From the NCBI GenBank assembly GCA_036676175.1, contig JAKFDL010000044.1, positions 1-22,930 on the forward strand: DNA of 22,930 bases, read 5' to 3'. Both the position numbers and the translations under genes were made by a program. Origin of the DNA: Methylotenera_A sp036676175 (lineage in GTDB: Bacteria; Pseudomonadota; Gammaproteobacteria; Burkholderiales; Methylophilaceae). The notes beneath the pieces are model-generated. The model was not told where the DNA came from. It did no database searches and was given only the letters and a program-made list of their open reading frames with translations. Positions 7,320 to 14,706 of this stretch are shown here, piece by piece; position 1 is the first letter of the stretch; the number at the start of each line of letters is the position of its first letter.

Positions 7320-8618
7320 ATGAAAATTAGACGTTTATCTACTCAAGACAAGAATTTTGATGCGGATTTAAAAGCCTTGCTGGCATTTGAAACTGCACAG
7401 GATGACAGCGTTGATACGGTGGTAGCCAATATTCTAAAAGATGTAAAAAGCCGTGGCGATGCTGCGGTATTGGAATACACCAATAAATTTGATAATACTA
7501 ATGCAAGTAGCCTGAAATCATTGGAAATAAGTCAAAAAGAACTGCGAGCAGCTTTGGATGGCCTGCCAGTCAATAGTCGCGCCGCATTGCAGGCAGCTGC
7601 CGACAGGGTGCGCAATTATCACGAAAAACAAGTGATGCAGTCATGGAGTTATCAAGAACCTGATGGTACGCTGCTTGGTCAGCAAGTGACTGCGCTAGAT
7701 CGCGTAGGTTTGTATGTGCCAGGTGGTAAAGCGGCCTATCCTTCAAGTGTGTTGATGAACGCGATTCCCGCAAAAGTGGCAGGGGTAGGCGAATTAATTA
7801 TGGTGGTGCCTACACCCAATGGCGAAAGAAACCAACTGGTGCTGGCGGCTGCTGCGATTGCTGGCGTAGACCGCATATTTTGCATTGGCGGCGCACAAGC
7901 AGTGGGTGCGCTTGCCTATGGTACTGAGACGATTCCGCAGGTAGATAAAATTACCGGCCCTGGCAATGCCTATGTAGCAGCTGCCAAGCGTCGTGTGTTT
8001 GGCGTGGTAGGTATTGATATGGTAGCTGGGCCGTCGGAGATTTTGGTGATTTGCGATGGTAAAACTGACCCCAACTGGATTGCTATGGATCTGTTTAGCC
8101 AAGCAGAACATGATGAATTAGCGCAAGCTATTTTGTTGTCACCTGATGCTGCTTTTTTAGATGCAGTAGCTGTCAGCATGCAAAAATTGGTAAAAGAGAT
8201 GCCGCGCGCAGACATTATTAACACTTCGATTACTGACCGTGGTGCCTTAATTCTGACTAAAGATATAGACGAAGCAATTGAAATCAGCAATTACATTGCG
8301 CCAGAACATTTGGAGCTTTCGGTAGAAAATCCGCTTGAAATGAGTAAAAAAATTAAGCATGCAGGGGCTATTTTTATGGGACGCGATACTTGCGAAGCGC
8401 TGGGCGATTATTGCGCAGGGCCAAATCATGTGTTGCCGACATCGCGCACGGCTCGCTTTAGTTCACCACTGGGCGTGTATGATTTTCAAAAGCGCTCAAG
8501 CTTAATTATGGTGTCTCCAGAAGGCGCACAGATACTGGGTCGCGTGGCATCTACTTTAGCGCATGGTGAAGGTTTGCAGGCACATGCGCGTTCTGCTGAG
8601 TATCGCTTAAAAAGCTAA
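7320..8618 (+). CDS. hisD: HisD, histidinol dehydrogenase
   Basis: Zinc enzyme performing the last two oxidations, L-histidinol to L-histidine with NAD+. It has 432 residues from the ATG at 7320, the usual length. Recognisable are the GLYVPGGKAAYPSSVLMNAIPA block, the ITGPGNAYVAAAKR segment and the catalytic/zinc region SQAEHDELAQ. It also has the IAPEHLEL motif with the His/Glu pair and GDYCAGPNHVLPTS. An in-frame GTG at 7299 would overlap hisG and add seven residues; MKIRRLS is the conserved N-terminus. No clear Shine-Dalgarno is visible, as for hisG. Confidence 0.96.
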   Translation: MKIRRLSTQDKNFDADLKALLAFETAQDDSVDTVVANILKDVKSRGDAAVLEYTNKFDNTNASSLKSLEISQKELRAALDGLPVNSRAALQAAADRVRNYHEKQVMQSWSYQEPDGTLLGQQVTALDRVGLYVPGGKAAYPSSVLMNAIPAKVAGVGELIMVVPTPNGERNQLVLAAAAIAGVDRIFCIGGAQAVGALAYGTETIPQVDKITGPGNAYVAAAKRRVFGVVGIDMVAGPSEILVICDGKTDPNWIAMDLFSQAEHDELAQAILLSPDAAFLDAVAVSMQKLVKEMPRADIINTSITDRGALILTKDIDEAIEISNYIAPEHLELSVENPLEMSKKIKHAGAIFMGRDTCEALGDYCAGPNHVLPTSRTARFSSPLGVYDFQKRSSLIMVSPEGAQILGRVASTLAHGEGLQAHARSAEYRLKS

Positions 8619-8621
8619 AGT

Positions 8622-9683
8622 ATGAGCAAATTATGGAGTGAGGTTGTTCATGGGCTAACACCCTATGTGCCAGGCGAGCAGCCCAAGCTAAACAATCTGG
8701 TTAAGCTAAACACCAACGAAAATCCGTATGGCCCTAGTCCAAAAGTGATTGCCGCTTTGCAGCTAGAAGCTGCTGAAACGCTTCGTTTGTACCCAGACCC
8801 CAATTCGGACAAGTTAAAAGCTGCGATAGCTGAGAACTTTAGTTTACAAGTTAATCAGGTATTTGTTGGCAATGGTTCTGATGAAGTGTTGGCGCATGTG
8901 TTTCAAGCCTTACTCAAACATAGTAGACCGCTGTTATTTCCGGATATTACCTATAGCTTTTATCCCGTTTACTGTGGGCTATATGGCATTGAATCCGAAA
9001 CTATTGCTCTAAATGACCGATTTGAAATTGACATTGACGATTACGACAGACCCAACGGCGGTATTGTTTTTCCTAATCCCAATGCGCCGACTGGCGTGCC
9101 TTTACCGTTAGCCGAGATAGAGAGGCTGCTCAAATTTAACACGGAATCGGTCGTAGTGATTGATGAAGCTTATGTCGATTTTGGTACAGAATCCGCTGTG
9201 AAGCTGATTAACACTTACCCGAATTTGCTGGTAACGCAGACACTTTCTAAGGCACGCTCTTTAGCTGGTTTACGCGTTGGTTATGCGCTTGGACATCCTG
9301 ATTTAATCCAAGCCCTTATTCGCGTTAAGGATAGTTTTAATTCATACCCCATTGACCGTTTTGCCGAGGCGGGCGCAACCGCCGCCATGCTAGATAAAGC
9401 CTATTTTGAGCAAACTTGTGAAAAAGTAATGGCCACGCGAGCCGCATTAGTAGTGGGTTTGCAGGCGCTTGATTTTGAAGTGCTACCATCGGGCGCCAAC
9501 TTTGTTTTTGCTAAACATAAAACACGTGACGGTGCAGAGCTTACTGAAAAGTTGCGCGAAAAAAGCATCATTATTCGACACTTTAAAAAGCCTGCACGTA
9601 TCGCCCCTTATCTACGTATTACCATCGGTACCGATACGCAAACAAAACAGCTACTTGACGCGTTGGTTGCAATTTTAAATTAA
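8622..9683 (+). CDS. hisC: HisC, histidinol-phosphate aminotransferase
   Basis: PLP-dependent class II aminotransferase (353 residues) converting imidazole acetol phosphate plus glutamate to histidinol phosphate. Visible are the substrate-entry motif NTNENPYGPSP (about residues 30-40), the NPNAPTG block, the cofactor ring-binding Asp/Tyr in VVIDEAYVDF (D181, Y184) and the Schiff-base lysine in TLSKARSLAGLRVGYA (K210). It starts 3 nt after hisD. It is the last gene before the hps unit, and I see no intrinsic terminator right after it, so some his transcription could continue into hps. Confidence 0.95.
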   Translation: MSKLWSEVVHGLTPYVPGEQPKLNNLVKLNTNENPYGPSPKVIAALQLEAAETLRLYPDPNSDKLKAAIAENFSLQVNQVFVGNGSDEVLAHVFQALLKHSRPLLFPDITYSFYPVYCGLYGIESETIALNDRFEIDIDDYDRPNGGIVFPNPNAPTGVPLPLAEIERLLKFNTESVVVIDEAYVDFGTESAVKLINTYPNLLVTQTLSKARSLAGLRVGYALGHPDLIQALIRVKDSFNSYPIDRFAEAGATAAMLDKAYFEQTCEKVMATRAALVVGLQALDFEVLPSGANFVFAKHKTRDGAELTEKLREKSIIIRHFKKPARIAPYLRITIGTDTQTKQLLDALVAILN

Positions 9684-9743
9684 TTGCAAAAATCCACTAA
9701 AGTATTGAAACAAAACCTAAATTGCGGTTATTATGTGCGAATG

Positions 9744-9797
9744 TACAAAATATGAATATAATATTTTGTAAAATTTATTTTTGACCCGCAAAATATT
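9744..9797. promoter_or_regulatory. AT-rich repeat array and candidate promoter/operator upstream of hps
   Basis: A perfect 10-bp inverted repeat, TACAAAATAT (9744-9753) and ATATTTTGTA (9761-9770), is separated by 7 nt. A third half-site, CAAAATATT, follows at 9789-9797, in direct repeat with the first copy at 43-bp spacing. A consensus -10 hexamer TATAAT (9757-9762) lies across the centre of the inverted repeat, but the matching -35 position is poor. A TTGACC at 9781-9786 could be an alternative -35, with only a weak -10 downstream. An operator for a regulator of hps is a reasonable inference; the stem is too AT-rich to be a good terminator. Confidence 0.5.
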
Positions 9798-9838
9798 ATT
9801 TTTTAATCGATTATTATAAGCTCGGAGGAGTAAGCACC

Positions 9839-10693
9839 ATGGCACAAACCCAAATGGCACTAGATTCACTAGATTTTGATGCAACTGTTGCATTGGCAAC
9901 TAAAGTTGCGCCACACGTTGATATTTTAGAAATCGGTACACCTTGCATCAAACACAATGGTATCGAGCTGCTCAAAACATTACGCGCTAAATTTCCAAAC
10001 AACAAAATCTTGGTAGATCTTAAAACAATGGATGCTGGTTTTTACGAAGCTGAGCCATTTTACAAAGCTGGTGCTGACATTTGCACGGTATTAGGTACTG
10101 CAGATATTGGTACGATTAAAGGTGTAATTGATGTTGCTAACAAATACGGCAAAATGGCACAAGTTGATTTGATTAACGTAACAGACAAAAAAGCCCGTAC
10201 ATTAGAAGTGGCTAAATTAGGCGCACACATCATTGGCGTGCACACAGGTTTAGATCAACAAGCGGCTGGTCAAACGCCATTTGTGGATTTAGCGATGGTG
10301 ACCGGTTTAAATACCGGCGCTAAAGTTTCTGTTGCAGGTGGTGTAAAAGCTGCAACAGTGCGTCAAGTGGTAGATGCCGGTGCTGATATTGTTGTAGCAG
10401 GCGCTGCAATTTACGGTGCAGCAGATCCAGCAGCTTCAGCTGCTGAAATTACTGGTTTAGCACGTGCTGGCAATGCTAGTGCTGGTGGCATGGGTAAATT
10501 ACTGCCGTGGGCATTGATTGCAGGTGCAATATTACTTGGTTTGTATCTATTAAAAGGTGGCAATACAGTTGAAGAAGCGCCAGTGGCTGACACAGCGGTA
10601 GAGCAAGTTCAAGAAGCAGCTCCAGCAGAAGCAGCTCCAGCAGAAGCAGCTCCAGCAGAAGCAGCTCCAGCAGAAGCAGCTCCAGCAAACTAG
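9839..10693 (+). CDS. hps: 3-hexulose-6-phosphate synthase with C-terminal membrane anchor and EAAPA tail
   Basis: Key enzyme of the RuMP cycle, condensing formaldehyde with ribulose 5-phosphate to hexulose 6-phosphate. Residues 1 to about 210 are a complete HPS barrel of the OMP-decarboxylase family. It shows the N-terminal QMALDSLDFDATVALATKVA, the DxKxxD motif (D60, K62, D65 in DLKTMDAG), IIGVHTGLDQQAAGQTPF and the phosphate-binding VSVAGGVKA and VVAGAAIYGA loops. Family members usually end here. This one continues with a Gly/Ser linker, a hydrophobic helix (about 221-238), then an acidic Ala/Pro tail with five EAAPA units. The start ATG has a strong GGAGGAG (9824-9830), fitting high expression. 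It stands alone between hisC and hisB with its own terminator; no phosphohexuloisomerase gene is adjacent. Confidence 0.95.
   Translation: MAQTQMALDSLDFDATVALATKVAPHVDILEIGTPCIKHNGIELLKTLRAKFPNNKILVDLKTMDAGFYEAEPFYKAGADICTVLGTADIGTIKGVIDVANKYGKMAQVDLINVTDKKARTLEVAKLGAHIIGVHTGLDQQAAGQTPFVDLAMVTGLNTGAKVSVAGGVKAATVRQVVDAGADIVVAGAAIYGAADPAASAAEITGLARAGNASAGGMGKLLPWALIAGAILLGLYLLKGGNTVEEAPVADTAVEQVQEAAPAEAAPAEAAPAEAAPAEAAPAN
10613..10687 (+). repeat. Five perfect 15-bp tandem repeats in the hps tail
   Basis: The unit GAAGCAGCTCCAGCA is repeated five times without any base change, each encoding EAAPA. Identity down to synonymous positions points to recent expansion by slippage or recombination. 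Changes in copy number would stay in frame. Confidence 0.97.
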
Positions 10694-10707
10694 TTTTAAG
10701 CTAATAT

Positions 10708-10735
10708 AAAAAGCCGGCCTGTAGGTCGGCTTTTT
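10708..10735 (+). terminator. Strong intrinsic terminator after hps
   Basis: AAAAAGCCGGCC (10708-10719) pairs with GGTCGGCTTTTT (10724-10735) over a 4-nt loop (TGTA), twelve pairs with one G-T wobble, ending in a T5 run. The flanking A and T runs make it potentially bidirectional. It should cut most transcription from hps before hisB. Confidence 0.92.
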
Positions 10736-10759
10736 ATTTGTCATTGTGCCAAATAATAA

Positions 10760-10858
10760 TAGTGCAAAAGCACTAAAGATTTAGTTTAAAATGTAATTTA
10801 GGTTAAAATGCCTTAAATTATTCATTATCAATTAGTTAACTTAATTAATTCAAAGCAC
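10760..10858 (+). promoter_or_regulatory. hisB leader with small hairpin and weak candidate -10 elements
   Basis: Because a strong terminator lies just upstream, hisB and the genes after it probably need a promoter here. The region holds a 6-bp hairpin TAGTGC-AAAA-GCACTA (10760-10775). It also has two similar segments, GTTTAAAATG (10784-10793) and GTTAAAATG (10802-10810), each containing TAAAAT as a possible -10. No good -35 is visible. I see no run of His codons or leader peptide typical of his attenuation. Confidence 0.3.
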
Positions 10859-11446
10859 ATGCGCCAAGCAGAAGTTACCCGCAACACTTTAGAAACGCAA
10901 ATTACTGTAGCCATCAATCTTGATGGCACAGGTGCCTCACAGTTTAATACTGGCTTGGGATTTTTAGACCATATGCTCGATCAAATAGCCCGCCATGGCC
11001 TGTTTGATATTGCGGTGACTGCCAAAGGTGATTTGCATATTGATGCACACCACACAGTGGAAGATATCGGCATCACATTAGGTCAAGCATTTGCCAAAGC
11101 AATTGGCGATAAAAAAGGCATTAACCGTTATGGGCACGCCTATGTGCCGCTAGATGAGGCGCTTAGCCGCGTAGTGCTCGATTTATCTGGTCGCCCAGGT
11201 TTGGAATTTAACTGTGAATTCACTCGCGCTGCGATTGGCGAGTTTGATGTCGATTTGGTGCATGAGTTTTTTCAAGGCTTTGTCAATCACGCCAACGTCA
11301 CTTTGCACATTGATAATCTCAAGGGCCACAACTCGCACCATCAGTCAGAGACTATTTTTAAGGCGTTCGGTCGTGCCTTGCGCATGGCGGTGACATATGA
11401 CGAGCGTATGTCAGGCATCATGCCTTCCACCAAAGGTAGTCTGTAA
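10859..11446 (+). CDS. hisB: HisB, imidazoleglycerol-phosphate dehydratase
   Basis: Manganese enzyme that dehydrates imidazole glycerol phosphate to imidazole acetol phosphate. It has 195 residues and is monofunctional: there is no N-terminal HAD phosphatase domain as in E. coli HisB, so histidinol-phosphate phosphatase must be encoded elsewhere. The metal-binding histidine motifs are plain: FLDHMLDQIARHG, DAHHTVEDIG and GHNSHHQSETIFKAFGRAL. The ATG at 10859 gives the standard N-terminus; no clear Shine-Dalgarno precedes it. It is the first gene after the hps terminator. Confidence 0.96.
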   Translation: MRQAEVTRNTLETQITVAINLDGTGASQFNTGLGFLDHMLDQIARHGLFDIAVTAKGDLHIDAHHTVEDIGITLGQAFAKAIGDKKGINRYGHAYVPLDEALSRVVLDLSGRPGLEFNCEFTRAAIGEFDVDLVHEFFQGFVNHANVTLHIDNLKGHNSHHQSETIFKAFGRALRMAVTYDERMSGIMPSTKGSL

Positions 11447-11464
11447 ACTAAGCTTTCAATCGGT

Positions 11465-12106
11465 ATGCAAAAAATAGATATTGCGGTTGTCGATTATGGC
11501 ATGGGTAACCTGCGTTCGGTGTCTAAGGCGGTGGAACATGTGGCTGCGGGTAAATCGGTAGTGGTTACCAGCGATGCTGCAACCATTCAACGCGCAACAC
11601 ACGTTATTTTTCCTGGCCAAGGCGCAATGCCGGATTGTATGCGCGAACTGGATGCACGCAATCTTAGGTCGGCCATCATCGATGCGGCTAAAAACAAGCC
11701 TTTTTTAGGGATTTGCATCGGTATGCAATTATTGTTCGAGCATTCTGAAGAGGGCGATACTGCGGGGTTGGGTTTGCTGAAAGGCCAAGTTAAACGCTTT
11801 GCCGAAAAGCTGACAGATGAAAGCGGTGAAAAATTAAAGGTGCCGCATATGGGTTGGAACCGCGTGTATCAAACCCAGTCGCATGCGCTGTGGAATAATA
11901 TCGAAGATGCTACGCGTTTTTATCATGTACATAGTTACTACACGGCGCCGCAAGATGGTACGCTCACTGCGGGCGAAAGCGAATATCCCAAGCGATTTAC
12001 CACCGCAATTGCGTATGATAATATTTTTGCCACTCAGTTTCACGTGGAAAAAAGCGCGGCAGCGGGTTTGCAATTGCTTAATAACTTTGTAAACTGGAAA
12101 CCCTAA
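11465..12106 (+). CDS. hisH: HisH, glutamine amidotransferase subunit of IGP synthase
   Basis: Class I glutaminase (213 residues) that supplies ammonia to HisF for imidazole glycerol phosphate formation. Triad residues are Cys84 in FLGICIGMQLLFE and His193/Glu195 in TQFHVEKS. The oxyanion-strand region FPGQGAMPDCM and the VPHMGWNRV loop are also typical of HisH. It sits 18 nt after hisB, with hisA and hisF following, so both halves of the synthase are in the same run of genes. Confidence 0.96.
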   Translation: MQKIDIAVVDYGMGNLRSVSKAVEHVAAGKSVVVTSDAATIQRATHVIFPGQGAMPDCMRELDARNLRSAIIDAAKNKPFLGICIGMQLLFEHSEEGDTAGLGLLKGQVKRFAEKLTDESGEKLKVPHMGWNRVYQTQSHALWNNIEDATRFYHVHSYYTAPQDGTLTAGESEYPKRFTTAIAYDNIFATQFHVEKSAAAGLQLLNNFVNWKP

Positions 12107-12156
12107 TCAAACTTTTTCGTTTCAATTAATTTCATACAAATCACTTAATAAAAATC

Positions 12157-12897
12157 ATGCTTATTATTCCTGCGATTGATCTCAAAGACGGCCACTGTGT
12201 ACGGCTAAAACAAGGCTTAATGGAAGAGTCCACCGTATTTTCGGAAGACCCGGGTGCCATGGCTCGGCATTGGGTCGACCAAGGCGGCAAGCGTTTGCAT
12301 TTGGTGGATTTAAACGGTGCGTTTGCTGGTAAGCCCGTGAATGAAAGCGCGATTAAATCTATCGTGGCTGCGGCCAAAGGTGAAATTCCGATTCAATTGG
12401 GTGGCGGCATTCGCGACTTAGAAACGATAGAGCGCTATTTGGATGATGGTATTGATTATGTGATTATTGGCACGGCTGCTGTTAAAACACCAGGCTTTTT
12501 GCACGAGGCTTGCTATGCCTTCCCTGGTCAAATTATCGTCGGGCTGGATGCTAAAGATGGCAAAGTAGCAATTGATGGCTGGAGCAAACTCACTGGTCAC
12601 GATGTGATTGACCTAGCTAAAAAATTTGAAGATTATGGCGTAAATTCAATTGTTTACACCGATATTGGCCGCGATGGCATGCTTACTGGTGTGAATATTG
12701 AGGCTACAGTGGCGTTGGCACAAGCGCTGACGATTCCTGTTATTGCCTCTGGCGGCTTAACTAATTTGGATGATGTCAAAAAACTGTGTGAAGTGGCGCA
12801 CGAGGGTATTATTGGCGCGATTACTGGCCGCGCAATTTACGAAGGTACGATTGATTTTGCTGCTGCCCAAAAACTCGCAGACGAGTTAAGCATTTAA
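12157..12897 (+). CDS. hisA: HisA, ProFAR isomerase
   Basis: Phosphoribosylformimino-5-aminoimidazole carboxamide ribotide isomerase, 246 residues, a ribulose-phosphate-binding TIM barrel. Catalytic aspartates are Asp8 in IPAIDLKDG and Asp131 in VGLDAKDG. Phosphate-binding loops LGGGIRD and IASGGL are visible. The stop overlaps the hisF start by one base (TAATG), giving tight coupling. A 50-bp AT-rich gap separates it from hisH; I see nothing convincing in it. Confidence 0.97.
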   Translation: MLIIPAIDLKDGHCVRLKQGLMEESTVFSEDPGAMARHWVDQGGKRLHLVDLNGAFAGKPVNESAIKSIVAAAKGEIPIQLGGGIRDLETIERYLDDGIDYVIIGTAAVKTPGFLHEACYAFPGQIIVGLDAKDGKVAIDGWSKLTGHDVIDLAKKFEDYGVNSIVYTDIGRDGMLTGVNIEATVALAQALTIPVIASGGLTNLDDVKKLCEVAHEGIIGAITGRAIYEGTIDFAAAQKLADELSI

Positions 12898-13664
12898 TGG
12901 CACTGGCTAAACGCATCATTCCTTGCTTGGATGTGACGGACGGCCGTGTAGTCAAAGGGGTCAATTTTCTTGAGTTGCGCGATGCCGGTGACCCAGTTGA
13001 AATTGCTAAACGTTACGACGACCAAGGCGCAGATGAGCTGACGTTTTTAGATATCACTGCCAGCTCAGATAATCGTGGCCTGATTTTACACATAATTGAG
13101 CAAGTCGCTAGCCAAGTGTTTATTCCGTTAACAGTGGGCGGTGGTGTCCGTGAGGTTGAAGATGTGCGCCGTTTACTAAACGCAGGGGCAGATAAGGTCA
13201 GTATTAATACAACAGCTGTACTTAATCCGCAGATGGTTAAAGATGCGGCAGACCGCTATGGTTCACAATGTATTGTGGTCGCTATCGACGCAAAAAAAGT
13301 AGATAATCAACCATTCGAATGGGAAGTATTTACTCACGGTGGCCGTAAACCAACAGGGCTGGATGCAGTCAAATGGGCACAACATATGGTAGCGTTAGGC
13401 GCAGGTGAGTTGTTGGTGACCAGTATGGACAGGGATGGCACCAAAATTGGTTTTAATAACCCATTAAATCGTGCCATCAGCGATGCCGTAGAAGTGCCGC
13501 TAATCGCATCAGGTGGTGTGGGTAACTTGCAGCATTTGGTTGATGGTGTCACGCTGGGTGGGGCAGATGCGGTGTTGGCCGCCAGTATTTTTCACTATGG
13601 TGAGTATACGGTGCAACAAGCTAAAGCTTACATGTCAGCGCAAGGTATTGAGGTTAGACAATGA
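12897..13664 (+). CDS. hisF: HisF, cyclase subunit of IGP synthase
   Basis: Synthase subunit (255 residues) that uses ammonia from HisH to make imidazole glycerol phosphate and AICAR. Catalytic aspartates are Asp12 in IIPCLDVTDG and Asp131 in VAIDAKK. Phosphate loops include TVGGGVR and IASGGVGN, and the SMDRDGTK segment is conserved. It overlaps hisA by one base at the 5' end and hisI by four bases (ATGA) at the 3' end. It is homologous to HisA and, more distantly, to the HPS barrel upstream. Confidence 0.97.
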   Translation: MALAKRIIPCLDVTDGRVVKGVNFLELRDAGDPVEIAKRYDDQGADELTFLDITASSDNRGLILHIIEQVASQVFIPLTVGGGVREVEDVRRLLNAGADKVSINTTAVLNPQMVKDAADRYGSQCIVVAIDAKKVDNQPFEWEVFTHGGRKPTGLDAVKWAQHMVALGAGELLVTSMDRDGTKIGFNNPLNRAISDAVEVPLIASGGVGNLQHLVDGVTLGGADAVLAASIFHYGEYTVQQAKAYMSAQGIEVRQ

Positions 13665-14050
13665 GCTGGTTAGATGAAATTAATTGGGATTCTGAGGGGC
13701 TAGTACCTGTCATTGCTCAAGACTACAAAACTGGCAAAGTGTTGATGTTTGCCTGGATGAACCGCGAAGCATTGCAGTTGACTGAAGATACACAAAAAGC
13801 GGTTTATTTTTCGCGTAGTCGCAACAAATTATGGCGTAAAGGTGAAGAAAGCGGTCACACACAAAAGGTGCATGAGATTCGTGTAGATTGCGATGAAGAC
13901 GTGATTTTATTGCGCATTGAGCAGGTTGGTGGCATTGCTTGCCATACTGGGCGCAACAGTTGTTTTTTTAAGAAATTAGAAGATGGCCACTGGAAAATTG
14001 ACCAGCCTGTAATTAAAAACCCTGAAGATATCTATAAGCCCGTAGCCTAA
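13661..14050 (+). CDS. hisI: HisI, phosphoribosyl-AMP cyclohydrolase
   Basis: Zinc metalloenzyme (129 residues) opening the adenine ring of phosphoribosyl-AMP. Zinc ligand cysteines are Cys77 (VDCDED), Cys94 and Cys101 (ACHTGRNSC). The magnesium-binding Asp residues lie in DCDED, and FSRSRNKLWRKGEESGH is the family signature. It is a stand-alone cyclohydrolase, not fused to the pyrophosphohydrolase as in E. coli; hisE follows separately after one base. Confidence 0.97.
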   Translation: MSWLDEINWDSEGLVPVIAQDYKTGKVLMFAWMNREALQLTEDTQKAVYFSRSRNKLWRKGEESGHTQKVHEIRVDCDEDVILLRIEQVGGIACHTGRNSCFFKKLEDGHWKIDQPVIKNPEDIYKPVA

Positions 14051-14051
14051 T

Positions 14052-14369
14052 ATGAGTGACATTTTAAATCGACTTGCTGAAATGCTGGAATCGCGCAAAA
14101 GCGCTAATGCCGATAGCTCTTATGTGGCTAAGCTGTATGCCAAAGGCATGGATGCCATCCTCAAAAAAATTGGTGAGGAAGCGACTGAAACCGTTATTGC
14201 AGGCAAAGGCGGTAAGCGCGATGAGATTATTTATGAAACGGCAGATTTGTGGTTTCATACCCTAGTGATGCTGGCAAAAGCCGACATTAAACCGCAAGAG
14301 GTGTTGGATGAACTGGCTCGCCGTGAAGGGTTATCTGGAATTACCGAAAAGGAAAGTCGTCAAAAATGA
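14052..14369 (+). CDS. hisE: HisE, phosphoribosyl-ATP pyrophosphatase
   Basis: All-alpha pyrophosphohydrolase of the MazG-like group (105 residues), converting phosphoribosyl-ATP to phosphoribosyl-AMP. The metal-binding signature is visible as KKIGEEATETVIAGK followed by the EIIYETADLWFHTLVML helix. It begins one base after the hisI stop and overlaps hinT by 4 nt. It is the last his gene of the cluster. Confidence 0.95.
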   Translation: MSDILNRLAEMLESRKSANADSSYVAKLYAKGMDAILKKIGEEATETVIAGKGGKRDEIIYETADLWFHTLVMLAKADIKPQEVLDELARREGLSGITEKESRQK

Positions 14370-14692
14370 GCGTCGACTGTATCTTCTGTAAGATTTTAGC
14401 TGGTGACATACCTGCCAAAAAAATCTATGAGGACGATGACGTGATTGCTTTTAACGATATTAAACCAATGGCAAAAGTGCACTTTTTGATTGTGCCTAAA
14501 TTGCATGTGGAAAGTTTAAAAACCTGCGACACTTCACATCAAAACTTGCTGGGTAAAATGTTGTTATTAGCGCCAAAACTTGCGGCCGAGCAAGACTTGG
14601 TAGGCTTTAAAACACTGATTAATACCGGGCGCGAAGGCGGCCAGGAAGTGTTTCATATTCATGTGCATGTATTTGGCGGCGGCAGTATTTAG
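14366..14692 (+). CDS. hinT: HinT-like HIT-family nucleotide hydrolase
   Basis: Histidine-triad purine nucleoside phosphoramidase (108 residues). The HIT motif HIHVHV spans His97, His99 and His101, with the middle histidine as nucleophile. The N-terminal CIFCKILAGDIPAKKIYEDD is typical of the HINT branch. It overlaps hisE by 4 nt (ATGA) and is followed by tatA, so it is probably cotranscribed with his genes. Its physiological role in bacteria is not well defined. Confidence 0.93.
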   Translation: MSVDCIFCKILAGDIPAKKIYEDDDVIAFNDIKPMAKVHFLIVPKLHVESLKTCDTSHQNLLGKMLLLAPKLAAEQDLVGFKTLINTGREGGQEVFHIHVHVFGGGSI

Positions 14693-14706
14693 TTAAGGAG
14701 ATTATG

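Noticed and set aside
7794..8111. Long minus-strand open frames inside hisD, murA, petC and other genes
   Set aside because: They lie opposite strongly conserved coding sequence, show no known motifs and lack initiation signals.
9744..9770. Palindrome after hisC as an intrinsic terminator
   Set aside because: The stem has one G-C pair only and no continuous T-run follows; an operator is the better reading.
10476..10744. Minus-strand open frames across the hps tail, rich in Leu or Cys/Trp
   Set aside because: They are mirror frames of the 15-bp repeat array; the pattern (LLLLELL or CWSCF repeats) is forced by the + strand EAAPA code and no start signal is present.
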